This document shows, piece by piece, positions 14,672 through 37,849 of a stretch of 64,000 nucleotides of DNA. A model generated the notes under the pieces. The model saw only the letters and a program-made list of their open reading frames with translations. It ran no database searches and was not told the DNA's origin. Source of the DNA: Beaufortia kweichowensis (Eukaryota; Chordata; Actinopteri; Cypriniformes; Gastromyzontidae); NCBI GenBank assembly GCA_019155185.1, contig CM032815.1, positions 1,683,001 through 1,747,000 on the forward strand, in the 5' to 3' direction. Numbering within the stretch: the first letter of the stretch is position 1; each line of letters begins with the position of its first letter. A program made the translations under genes and the position numbers.

Positions 14672-14716
14672 TCAGGGGCGTGTGATGCTGCTGGTCACCA
14701 GTAGTTCAGGTCTGAT
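14672..14716 (-). other. pitpna: Possible alternative 3' exon of pitpna
   Basis: Read leftwards, TTTCTCTTTTACAG is a strong acceptor at 14717. The 15 codons after it (IRPELLVTSSITRP then stop) are in phase 0, the phase left by the penultimate pitpna exon ending at 15778. If used, it would replace the RVKDPVKGM-type tail. PITPNB is known to have alternative C-termini, but this case is inference, and the segment could equally be a 3' UTR exon or chance. Confidence 0.25.
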
Positions 14717-14765
14717 CTGTAAAAGAGAAAGTAGAGCAGATTTAGACGTAATTTTAACTTCAACA

Positions 14766-14830
14766 TGGTAACTGTCACTGCACCTATCGAGCACACACGT
14801 GAAAATGCACTTAAGTTTTATATTTGAGTA
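14766..14830 (+). repeat. Dispersed repeat, copy 1 (partner near 31880)
   Basis: A segment reading aactgtcactgcacc followed by a gagcacacacgtgaaaatg core recurs in recognisably diverged form at about 31880-31930 in an slc43a2 intron, in the same orientation. Both copies run into AT-rich DNA with aacattaacattt. The family is not identified. Confidence 0.6.
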
Positions 14831-15040
14831 TATTTATATATATTTGATCTTTTTTTATATTTTTAAACCATTTTTATGAGGATTTATAACATTAAATATA
14901 AATATAAATAACATTAACATTTTATATGATTTTTTTAGTTTGTCAGACTTCACTTGCTGTTGTAAATAAATGACATTAGGTGGCGCCAAAGTTTTAAAAT
15001 TACCATTATGTATGACAGCATCCAGCACCACAGAGCAACA

Positions 15041-26061
<11,021 letters not shown>

Positions 26062-26309
26062 TTTCTCCGGTGCTCTGCGCCTTCCTAAGATAACGTCGTT
26101 TTGCACCTGGATGAATGCAAATAGGTGTCGAGTCCTCCGTTAGTCCCACGGTCTCCTTATACCCCACCTCACCGCTTCTATGTCATTCTAGGGAGCTCTT
26201 TTCTATTTCCCACAGATTCACTTCCTGATCAGGGCCGGGGGGCGTGGCGTGGAGTCCTCGCGTCATAAGGGGGTGGACTCCTTTGATGTCTTTGAAAAAC
26301 CAGGGAGGA

Positions 26310-28243
26310 CCGTAGGTGGATGGTCCGAGGTGGTCCCTTTTTGTGATGTAACAGCTGGTGGTCCTATTTGGTGGTCAAACCTCAGGCTGAGCAGTTCTCT
26401 GTGTCAGTGAAGTTACATCTTTCATGGCAATCTGTCAGAAATTACGTAACAATAAACCGGTGCGGTCTATTTATAGCACATCTGTTGTCAGATCCCACCA
26501 TCCGATTATTTTCCTGTAGTTACATTCATTTCTCAAAGCACACATTGCACAACTAAGTCTCTGTGTGGTCATTTTTCTTGGTTAATCCAGACACAAAGCC
26601 ATAGCTATTCCAACATTTTGTTCAGTAAGACCACACTGGACTTTTGTACTCCCTGTACTTTCATTTATAACATAGTTTAAATCAATTACTGTTTATAATA
26701 TAATATACTCAAACTAAAATCTATGATAAATACATATGAGAATGTAAGAGTATAGCCATCACTTCAAACAATTAACACATTTTGTGCTACAATATTGGCA
26801 TAAACGTTTTGAGATGCTGTCTGTCTGTCCACCCTACACTTTGATCGATGGTAATGTGATGTGACCTGTCTACTGTGATCTATCTTAAATCTTAACCCAG
26901 GTTTGACATGATGACACAGAAAGGACATTGAACCGAATCTTTGTTTTAATATTTCAATGTGATGGCCTTGTTTAAGGGCAGAAGTAGACAGAATATTTTC
27001 ATACATCAGAACAAATAAAAGCAAAAGCAAAATTAGCTATAATTAAAATCTTGTTTTATTGAATATAATAGTAATGCCATAGAATGACAAATGGAAAAAA
27101 ACTGATAACAAACAGCTATAGTACTGCAACACAAATATGCAATTTAACTTTTGCAAGTAGGGTTGCATTGTCCACTTTGTCTGTTAGATTCAGGAACATA
27201 AAGGAAATAAATACATAAAACAAAACAACAAAACCATTTGTTGGCTCCAATGCTCTCGTCAGCCATCACCAATATTGTTAATCGCACAGTAAACTGCACA
27301 AAAGTCTTTTTCAAAAGGCAAATTTGTGAGTTATGCTTTGCTTCAGAGGTCCATGGGAACTTGTTCATATAATCACTGACATCTAATCCAATGTCAACTG
27401 ACTTACACTCTGAAATATCACAAAAGGTTATTACAGTATATGAGCACAAGAAAAAGAAAGGCAGAGAAGGAATTATGGGTCATGAGGGGTTTATGGGATA
27501 TGTGTGTTAAAAGTGCTGTTGTTCCCACCTCGCTGATCAAAACTAGTTCAGTCAAACCTCTTTATGCATCTTATGTGCATGTAAAAATATATATACAAAC
27601 TGATATGCATAAATTGTGGCTTTCTTAAACTACTTGATCAAAACTGATTAAATAATGCATTTATTTTTTCATTTAAATGGAAAATGAAAGTGATGTACCG
27701 AGCCAAATTTCAAAAGACATACACAAATATATGGTTTATTTATTCTTTTGTGTTAAAGTCCCTTGTGAGGGTTAGACGAATGAATGTGGGATTTCGGGTG
27801 TGTTCATGTAAAAGACCCAACTGGCATCATTACAGTCTGTGTGACCAGGCCTGCTTCAGCCATCCTTAAAAACATACAGTGTGTATATAAACCTTGCAAT
27901 AGCAAGAAATATTCAATATACTTATATGCAATATACCAAAATATCTTTCACTGTACTTAAATTAGGGTTTGCCACATGTGAAATTATAATGTAAAAGTAG
28001 TTTTTAAAATATAATGCCAGCGTCAGTTTTCCCATCTTACTTTTCCTTCTGTTTCAGTCTCTCTCATTCTTGTTTTCATCCACTGTGTTACTCATACATA
28101 AGTTAAATAAGCCTGAATTTGAGAGAGGCACAAGTGTGTAACCATCACTGCATGCGTGTTACTCGTGTGGCTTTGATAGTGTTCACTGTCCTTGCCTCTC
28201 TATTCTTCCTCATGCCTTTGTTATTTCCCTTTAATTTCTTTCT
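26310..28243. other. Intergenic stretch between pitpna and slc43a2
   Basis: The stretch is AT-rich with no supported coding exon. The slc43a2 3' UTR should start immediately left of 28244. Possible polyadenylation signals on the minus strand (TTTATT on the plus strand) occur near 27738 and 27056. Confidence 0.5.
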
Positions 28244-31200
28244 TTACACAAACGCCTCTGGTACATCAGTGCCGTTGATTTTCAGATAGATTTTTGCATT
28301 GTTTTCTCTCTCCTTCCTCTTTTTGTGCAGAGTCTTCCTGAAGTACAGCAGATAAATGGGTAGCAGGAACCCCAGCATACTGACACCCAGCAGACCCACG
28401 TTCACCTGCAGAGAAACAGACACAAGATGAAAGGTCAGAACATGCCTAACAGGCATTTCATCCTTTTGGTATCACTCAAGGTCTCTCATATGTAGCGTGT
28501 CTGTATGTCATTACCCAGAGTGGGTCTCCATTTAATGGTCCCATCATAGCCATGAACAAAGGCTGCTGCAATAGAGCGAACACAGCGCTAACCAAAGACT
28601 GCATTCCCGTCAGACTGCCAAACTGAGATGATGGGTACCTGGAGACACACAAAGACACATGTTACAAAGAAAACAATCCTGTTATGTCCCACAATAAGAC
28701 CCGCCCCCTAAAGAAATTAATAAGTCTCTTTTTGTTTTATTTCTTTCCCACATAATTAAATACTTTAATATTTTCAGAATTGTATCATGTGTTGATCCTT
28801 GATACAATATTGTATTTTGTTCTTTGTGGAGCTATAAATGTGCTATATAAATAAATTACAATGTTTTTAAAAGTACACACCATTCCCAGAATGTTCCCAA
28901 CATTATCACAGTATATGCCTACTCTAGTCATTATTGACAAATTTATCACAAATGTGATGATAACATGCAGAATGTAATCATGTGTTAGAGATAATAACTG
29001 ATAAACTCACACAGCAGCGTAAAGTCCACCAACAGCTGAGTGGATGAAGCCTCTGACAATAGTGTGAAGAACAAAGGAAAGCATCTGGAGAGAGAGAATT
29101 TTGACATTAAATTACTTAAGCAAAACATAATAGACTTAATATGTTATAATGGAATAGTAATTTGTTACAGTTTTTTAATACGATAACATAGACAAGTGAT
29201 TAAAAAGTGACTTAAAAGCTATTTCATAATTGAGCCACTAGGGGGCGATACTGTAAAACTAAACAGACACCCACTAACTTTTGGAGATTGATTAAAAAAG
29301 TTAAATATAGGTTGATATTTGATATAGTTGATATAGTTTATTTTATAACTAAGTGCATTGCGGGATACAGTACTGTACCATCACATTTTTGGTGTATTTT
29401 ATGTACACCAAAAATTTGCATACTATGCATTACTGCAGAAATAGTCTGTGTTTTGTTTATTATTTCATTGTTACATTTATGTCTTTCTCCAGCCTGAGTG
29501 AGATGAAACACACAAACACACACCTGCAGAGGTAAATTAGGAATCAAGCAGGTGACGCCAAAGCCGACGAGGAGGATGTTTGTAAAGACGAAGGCTCGTG
29601 TGGCATTGGTCACTTTCTGAATCTGTCTGTCTCTGCGTTTGGGCTGAGGTTCATCCCTAAAAAACACGAGATGCTTGATTAAACATAAAAAAACTTCATT
29701 TACTCACATTTTTCCACTCTTAATAATGATTTCCACAGTTCACACGCAAGGGTTTCATAACCTACTTATTTAATTCTTTCTCATTGACTTCTCCATCGTC
29801 ACATTCCTTCAGCTTCCAGTCCATGATCTGACCGATGACCGGCGTCGTCATCAGGCACAACAGCTGCATCACGCCAAAAATGGATGTGTAGAGACTTACT
29901 TTAAAAAGAGAGAGAGTGAGAGACTATATCACTGTCTAATGGGTAACACCACTGGTTGGTTAATAACTACTCTGGTTAATGGCTGAGTTAAATGCACTCT
30001 GTGTTCACGTTGTATCTTAGAGGTGAGGGGACAGATTGTGAAAAGGTTAAATGTTAGAACGACAAGCTTTAGGAAAAACTCGCTCTACTGGTTTCTACTG
30101 CTACTTTACTGCCCTTCTGAGTTTCTTACCTAATTCCATTTTCTCAACTGCAAAAAACAGTCATAAAAGCAACGATTTAGCAGAAAATAACATCAAACCA
30201 GCCAGAAAACATGTCATTTACTAATGTAGCTTTTGTGATTTATAATAGTAATCCAGATACAGTAATGATAGCAAAATATGATATTACTGAATAAATTCAG
30301 CTCTAGCTAATTATTTAAGCGATATCACATAAGCAAGTGATATTAACAGTGAAGCGTCCATCATTTGTCCAATCATTTTAGAGAACCAGAACTAACAAAG
30401 AAAGTGTGACAGGCTGCAATAAAATATCACAAAAAACAAATCTATACCTAACATGCTTTTATAAAACAGTTAGTTCCAGTCCTTGATTCTGATTGGTCAA
30501 TAGCTGTGTTTTATTTATGATAAAGCACAGCTATGACCGACTCACCCAAAGATTTTGTGTATCACTACGCAGCACTCTTAGCATCATAAACATACATCAC
30601 ATTCGCTCAGGGACTATTTTTTCCAGAGGAAGGAAGACTTTTAGTAATTTTACTTTATGAAAGTTGCACTGATTCCGGGTGTGGAACCCGGAAAGCAAGT
30701 CAAGGCCTCATATACAATCACACCCACCTGTGTTAAAATCTCCACCACTGAGGGACTCCAAGATGTTGTTCATGGCTCCCATGTAGAAGATGAGACGAAG
30801 TTGAGTTACACACATGGTCACCAGACTCAACATGAAGAGTGGACTGAGTATGCTCTGCATAAACGTCTGAGCTGCAAAAAAAAAAACAGAGTTTACTAAA
30901 CTATCTCAATGGGCCAAAAACCTCATGTCAAATCAACAGTTTAAAGAGTATCTTTCCAAGCAAATTAATTAAATTGTCAATATGTTTATAGTAACACGAT
31001 CGGTGTGTTGGCACAGTTACATTTTAAGGTAACTCTATCGCCCCCCATTTCCCTTTTGATCACATAGAAGTCTATTGTGCCAGCTATAGTCACTTACACT
31101 CCTCTTTTGTCTCGCATTTCAGTTCCAGGTCCATGGTGGACAGACAGAGTTTGTTTGCTTCTTTGGTTTGCAGCTCTTTTAGTTTCTGAGTGTGATCCAC

Positions 31201-34200
31201 ACTCAGACGCTTGCCGACTGTCGTCACCTGTCTGTAAAACTGCTTTCCTGTGATCTTGTGGTCGAAGCCCAGCCAACTGAACTTGATCTTGACACTGGGG
31301 AAATATTTAGAAGAAAGTCAGTATTACATTTACAATTTTGTTTAACATTTAGCAGCATTGTGTGTGTGTGTGTTATTACGTGTAGTCCATGTCTTCAGGT
31401 CCAGGGAAAGGCTCCAGGGGCCAGTTGAAGAAGCAGTTGAGAAAGACGAGGCCTGCGCAGCCGGCCCACACCACCAGAATCATGATGAAGGTCACACCAA
31501 GGTCATAGATCACCTACAAAAAAATAGCATAATTAACCATTGACTTAAAATACAATCCTATGTTATAAAAAAAATGTCTTGGCAATCTGTTTAATCAACA
31601 AACCTTGACCCCAGGAAACGTCACAGCTGAAGAAGCATATGAGCCGATCATAAGCGCGATGAAGGTGGAACGCAGGTCACCAAACATGTTGGGCAACTAA
31701 AAGGAAACATGTGAGCACAACTTAATCATTTTACTTAATCTTAAAATTAAAAATTAAATCTTAAAAATTAACTTTGTTTAGACTTAAACAAGATGAACTG
31801 GGTGCTTGCACACAAATAATTTTCTTAAATAAATAATTTTCTTAAATAAAACTGCTAAATAACAACATATGGAAATTTAATCTGATAACTGTCACAGCAC
31901 ATATTGAGCATACACATGAAAATGCACTTTTTTACATTATATATATTTTCTTTTTATTTAACATTAACATTTTTAATTAATTTTTTGTTTATGTTTATTG
32001 TTTGTCAAAAATTTGTCAAATATTTATTCTTTAGCCCTATACTTCAGTCTATCCAGCAATATATAGTTTGTCATGGTTAGATTAGATTCTATGAAATATT
32101 GTGAATGGTAAAATAACCAGTGTTCCTCCTGTGGAATGGTGACAGGTTAAAGGTTAAAAACACTGTATTGTACATAATGTTTTATGTAAAGATTAAAGTT
32201 TAAACATCCTTTTAAAGTATATTTTGTTTTAGGTTAAATATTTTTGGCTAGGCTAGATATTTTTACTGTATTTTTACTGTCAAGACTAATGGTCTCTAGT
32301 CATTCTGTAAATGCCGGAGAGGAGAAATGGCCAACAGTTATGGGCTGACAAAAGCCCAGCAAATCAGCTGTAAAAGCCTGTTCAGTTCAGATCATTTGAC
32401 TGTAACTAGAGAGAGTTTGTTGGGGGTTGAAAGAGGAAAGAGAGAAAGTTGTGACGATATCTTGTTTAATATTACTGTTGATACTTAAAAATGTATGCAT
32501 TTGAATTTTTAGATGAAAAAATATTAACTCTCTGAACTAATAAGACTTACAAATCAGCTGGTCTCAAGGTCATTTTAGTGGATTATTAAAGTCATTTCAC
32601 ACAGTTGTCAAAGCACAATAACCAGAGTAAAAAAGATAATCAAATGAACTGTAGAAAAGTTTCGCTGTGGAAAGTTTTTTTTATGCTTCTGCTGTCCTTT
32701 TTATGTTGTATTTTCTACCCTTTTTTTTTTCCCTTTATGTCATCAAAAAGAAAGTGACTACAGAGCAGTAGGAACTGAGGTATGACCTATCCAGTCTAAA
32801 CCGGCTACAGCCAAGTCCTTTTATGACTCTAATTGGAGCTCAGACCGGGACTGCCCACAGTTATGCCTTGTTCTTGTGACAGCAAGTGGATGAGCATCAG
32901 CAAGTGTCCTGTTACGTAAGAGAACGTTCGTAAGTATGTGATCAGCAGGTTTTTAACAGAACAGCCATGGTTTTTGACTTATTTTTGTTAAAACTGGTCT
33001 CCTAAAGCAACCGGTTGTGGTCGACACTCCATCTACACTGTGTATGGACTGTTCAACAGGGTAAACTGGAACACAATGATCCAATGTTGACACTTAGCAA
33101 ACATTAAATGCAGTAAAAAAATATTAAAAAGTAAATTGGCAAAAGGTGAATTTGGACCTTGGGTGTGTGTGTTTCATGTGAGTTCAGTGAGGTCATATGA
33201 TTTCTCAGATCATGCTGAGTGCATGATAACCCAAGGCTGTTCTTACTGGGTCACTACACTGGATTGTACATCATCAGGAGTTAAAGCAAGCAAGTCAACA
33301 GGAAAAGAGGCCTGAGACAGATGGGTCTAATGATTAACCTGTTGTACTGCACTTAAGAGACTGAGCAGAAAGCGAGAACTCACACCATAAAGATCACATG
33401 CATCCAGGAAAGACCAAATGCAAACACATAAAAAACTGGAAAGTGAACACACATGAACATGTTTGCAGACAAAAACACACTTACTGTAAGTGAAGTGAAG
33501 GTCATACACATTCCTCCGAAGCCATTGAAGGTAAGAGCGATGAAGATCAGGACGGAAAGATCTATAAAAGACAGACATGCATCTTATGTTAATCAGAAAA
33601 ACACTAATATGTGCAAAGAGATTTGCTGCCATCTGTTTTATCACACAAACGGAAATATATGATGTTCCTACCATTTGGATTGCTGGCTCCATAAGCGATC
33701 ATGAGGCAAGAGAGAGCAAAGCAGGCACTGAAAAACAGAACACATCATTTAGAGATCAACACCAAATTTGACATCTGGGCTTATTTACGCTATCTACCTT
33801 CCAAGCAGACGGAGCTTGCGCGGGCCGTATTTGTCCATGACGATCCCGAGAGGTAGCGTGATGGCGCTGAGGAGGAAGGAGCCCACGGTGAAGGCCAGAT
33901 TGAGCATCTCATCCTGTTCCTTACAGATCAGCCAGCCGTTCATCCTCAGGTGGTCATCAGGATGGTTCAGAGGGACCACCTCAACCTCATCGTTACTCTG
34001 GAAATCATCATAATCGAATTCTGCATTGTTGGATTGCGAGGAAGGCGAAGAGATGTTCGAGCTGTTGCCTTCAGAAGAGAATGAGAGGGACAAAGAGAAA
34101 AACAGAGAGGGAGAAAGTGACATCAGCATTTGTTGAACAGGAACAATTTCATAAACATGAACTTACAGTAGGATGTATCTTTAAATCACACACTGGAGTT

Positions 34201-37122
34201 GTACTACGCATATAGCTACCATTTCTGCTGAACCAGGACTGGGAGAAAGTGAGAAAACTGAGGTGTTGGTGTAAAAACTGAGCGAAGGGAGAGAGAGAGA
34301 TAGTAATGCTGGATGTGTCAGTCACATGACCCATACTGTGAGCCCCAATGTGACGTAAGCATCAAATAATTGTAACTTCAGAGGCCATACACACGCTATA
34401 TCTCCAGACCGCTGTACCTCATGATAGTTCCACGAATCTCACAAGTGAGTTTCCTCCAAACATACTGTACATGTCATGCCTTTGTCAACATGCCGCGGGT
34501 GAAACGGTCAGTGGAATTATGAAGCTGTCTATACATAGACTATTTAATGTGTCACTGTAACATAAATGTAGCCGTCAAAATGTACAAAATGTTTATATAT
34601 TTAATTTTAGTTTGCTTTTTGCCCTGACTGACCAACAGTAGGTCCCCAGCATTGAAGTTTTGCATGGCTATGTTGTTACATCAACACCCGACCAGCACTA
34701 TCCAGCGTAAACCAGCTGGATCTGCGTGGAATTAATTCTGGATTAAGCCGCTCTTCTCAGCAGTATTTTCTTTTTGACTCCAGCTACTGTACAAAGTGTC
34801 TGACACAGACCTTTACCAAGCTGTAAAATGCTGGGAATGTGGAATCATTATTGTGTGCTCCCAATAAAGACATGAGATAATGATACAGGGATGATACGGT
34901 AGAAAGGAAAAAGCACATGTGTTTATCTTGTTCATCTGCAGGAACACAGTTTATAATCGTCCTTTTGGACTGTTGTACAATCTTGTTCCGTATTATCTCT
35001 CCATGCGCACAGATATATATTCTTTGACACTGAGCCGTGTGACGGCGAACTGAACTCTATTAATAAAAGAATTGCCACGATTAAGATTTATGAACTAGAT
35101 GATTTGTTTTAACTCCTGTTTTAAAAAATGCCAAATGCACTTAAAAAAATAGCAATAGTCTTTTCAGATCCTAATAAAAAAACCATGTGGCATGATGTGT
35201 GTTGGGCAGATGTGACTGCATTTAATAGCTAGTGCCAGTCTCATCGTGATGATACACATGTTTTCATTCCTGGATCTCATGATGGAATGTTCTGACGTTT
35301 TGGCACCTGGTTGTGAACTCTCACACGCAATCTATTTCAATGAGGTGCTGGCTGTGTGAGTTATGTTCCCATTTGGGCACTTTAAAGGCCATGATATCCC
35401 CCTGTGGTGTAGGCCACATAGGTGTGCTAACTGCTGATTAACGTCACGACACACCCTGAGAGATAGCAGTCACCTGGACTCAGCAAAAAAAAACAATCTG
35501 GGGTGTGTGTCTGATGTCTCTGTGTTTGATAGAAAGCTTGATTAGAAAAAGATAGAGGTCAGATGAACTAAATGAACCCGGTGATTTATTAAGTGCCTTT
35601 ACTATAATAATCTATCCTGTAACACATCAGTATGATTGCAATATAATATATACATATACATACATTACTAGAGTAAAATACATTTTAAACAGCTGTTAAT
35701 GTATTAATACAAAGGAGTGGTTGTTCTTTTCATTCACAGCTAGTAGTAGCCAGATCAGATAAAACGTAAGGAACATTGTAAGGTGAATGAGAGACACACA
35801 CAATACAAAGCGTTCCTAACCCCATTTCTGCTGAGAGAATTGAAGCATGATAAGAACTTGTTGGTATTAAGTTTTTAATCAAATATTGCTGATAAAGCTT
35901 TATGTTCTGGTTTACAATAAACAACAAGTGTCTTTATATATTACATATCATGCAACATTTTGCAGTGTATTTACACTGACTTCTGCCTCATGACACCGTC
36001 CTGGCCGACCTATGATTCTTATCTGTGGACTTTAAGATGACACATTGTGGATGCTGCATACTTCAGCTTTTTTGCTGCTGTCAATAAATTTCGCTGAGAC
36101 AGACCTATTACGTCATAACAACGTGACAAAACCAAAGGACGGTTAATCAGCTGAGCAACGCTGATCAGAAAACCAAAACTACGACATCAACAAAAATCTG
36201 TGCAAAAAAATCATGTAAGCATTTAACTTCACCCAGAAGATGTGGTATTCCCAAAACTATCCAAATGATAAGACTCCTACAGTTTCCCTCACAAACGACT
36301 CCTTTTCTCGTCTGCCCTTCTCCCCCTCCTTCTTGTTTTCTCTCTGGAAATTTCACACCAGCTTTTGTGCTTAAATAGCCCTGAATGCTCTTTTAAATCA
36401 AGATCAATTGCCCAAGAGAGAACAAGACAGTGATTAAAGGGCATCAAAAGACTCTTTAGGTGCCCTTTATTGTGACACACCACTAATACAATAGATAGTT
36501 AACAATTCTGAAGCGATCATTAGGTATGGGGCTTTACTCATCATAAACCTTTTCTTTTAAATTAAACCTCTTCATTGGATTAGGTCTCCATGTGGAATAC
36601 CACAACACATTCCAGTGTGTCACAGAGCTATGGCACTGTGATTAAAAGCTGATTTAATGGAAGTCTGTGTCCTAAGGGAAGATTCCTCCTCCTTAGAGAA
36701 GGTGAGCACAAAAGTGTTTTGCTCAGGATCAGTTACACCATATAAAACACTACTGTCAGTGACAGATTACAATAGTGTACACTAACAAACACGAGTTTGT
36801 TACCTTTTGTTCCTACAAGTAATGGCAGAGAAACGTGGCTTAAATGTTTCGCTTAATTAAGTTCTTCTTCACAAACAACCTTTCATAAATTTGTTTCCTA
36901 ATTTATGTTATTTTTAGTATTTTTGAAAAGGCTATAAAATGCTTTTAAGTTCTATTTCTTACCTGGATCTGTGCAGAGGTACGAATAAAAGCCTTCAGAC
37001 TTCAGCATGATGAGTAAGGAGCCCCAGCCCAGCAGAACGGCAGAGAAGAGCAAGTTCTCAATGATGGCCGTCACCGCCATCCACCAGCGACGGGCAAACG
37101 CTGTGGCCAAAGTCGGTGCCAT
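28244..37122 (-). CDS. slc43a2: LAT4-type neutral amino-acid transporter
   Basis: This is a sodium-independent facilitated carrier for branched-chain amino acids, Phe and Met in the plasma membrane (major facilitator fold, about 12 membrane spans). The coding exons, read leftwards, are 37122-36963, 34068-33798, 33727-33672, 33561-33485, 31696-31604, 31513-31380, 31294-31098, 30871-30728, 29898-29766, 29656-29524, 29084-29011, 28638-28515 and 28405-28244. All phases agree, giving 585 aa (human about 569). The start MAPTLATAF, the first-loop sequence SEGFYSYLCT, the MFS-like loop DKYGPRKLRLLG and the tail EAFV are diagnostic. The first extracellular loop has Asn-glycosylation sites (NSSNISS). 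The ATG sits four bases inside an exon (acceptor CTTGCAG|CCATGG), so a 5' non-coding exon lies further right. Position next to pitpna matches human 17p13.3. Confidence 0.96.
30455..30610. repeat. Probable dispersed repeat ('gattctgattggtc')
   Basis: The words ccttgattctgattggtc and gataaagcacagctatgac resemble a repeat I recall from fish genomes. It lies in an slc43a2 intron with approximate edges and unassigned class. Confidence 0.4.
31880..31930 (+). repeat. Dispersed repeat, copy 2 (partner near 14766)
   Basis: It reads ataactgtcacagcacat then gagcatacacatgaaaatg. This is the diverged partner of the copy at 14766-14830 and lies in the intron between slc43a2 exons 31604-31696 and 33485-33561. 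Confidence 0.6.
34069..36962 (-). other. slc43a2 intron 1 (coding) stretch
   Basis: This is a long intron between the first and second coding exons. I saw no additional exon, RNA gene or clearly bounded mobile element, and the open frames within it are short and unsupported. Confidence 0.6.
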
Positions 37123-37714
37123 GGCTGCAAGGTTTAGGTAAGCTGAAAGATGAGAGGAAACAGGTGGTGTGGATGGGGACCCTTTGATCTGTTGATGAAA
37201 GAGAGGTGTTTTGGGATCATTATGTGGAATAACTATGTATAAAAGTTCTGCATTTGTTGTTATACAAAAACAGATTTATATTTTAAAATAAATATATTTA
37301 TTTACATTTATATATTCTGTATCTGTATATGATTGGAAGCACATGGCAACCAGCAACACCAGGATCAACTAACAAGAAGTGAAATTCATAGATTTACACT
37401 TTCTTTGTTATGTATATCAGTTTGACACTTCTTTTAAAGTCTTTCAGGCTCTTTTGCAAACCAGTGTAAAACATAATAAAGAAGAATCTGAATTATATCA
37501 AGTTATATCAAGTCAATTTATATAAAATACTAAATTGCTATTCAAGAGAATGATGCATAAATAATTTCTCCTCATTAGAGTTTATAATTATTATTAATGA
37601 TACACCTCATTATTATTAGTATTAATTATACATAGTATTACTATTATTGTGAACTTTTTTTTTTCATATATAGGACAACTATTAAAACATACAGTACACA
37701 TGATAAATTCTTAC

Positions 37715-37779
37715 CTTTAAATGACAGAGAAACTCTGGTTTCACAAGAGCAAAGTCTTCTCTCCCCTAATGTCTTTGTA

Positions 37780-37828
<49 letters not shown>

Positions 37829-37830
37829 TT
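37715..37830 (-). promoter_or_regulatory. slc43a2: slc43a2 5' non-coding exon and (CT)n tract
   Basis: Read leftwards, CATTTAAAG|gtaagaa at 37715 is a good donor for a 5' UTR exon. That exon would splice to the acceptor four bases from the ATG. About 22 CT dinucleotides (37781-37824; GA in gene sense) lie just upstream within or beside that exon. The promoter is probably around 37,830-38,000. Confidence 0.5.
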
Positions 37831-37849
37831 GCAGTGACCGGCACTTACT

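Larger units (their letters stand above)
11530..15040. other. Intergenic stretch between inpp5k and pitpna
   Basis: I saw no supported gene. The DNA is AT-rich, with a GC-box-like patch near 12,690-12,725 (TTAGGTTTAGGGGCGGGG) that resembles a repeat motif common in cyprinids. The right end probably holds the pitpna 3' UTR, because that gene reads leftwards and its stop is at 15041-15043. Confidence 0.55.
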
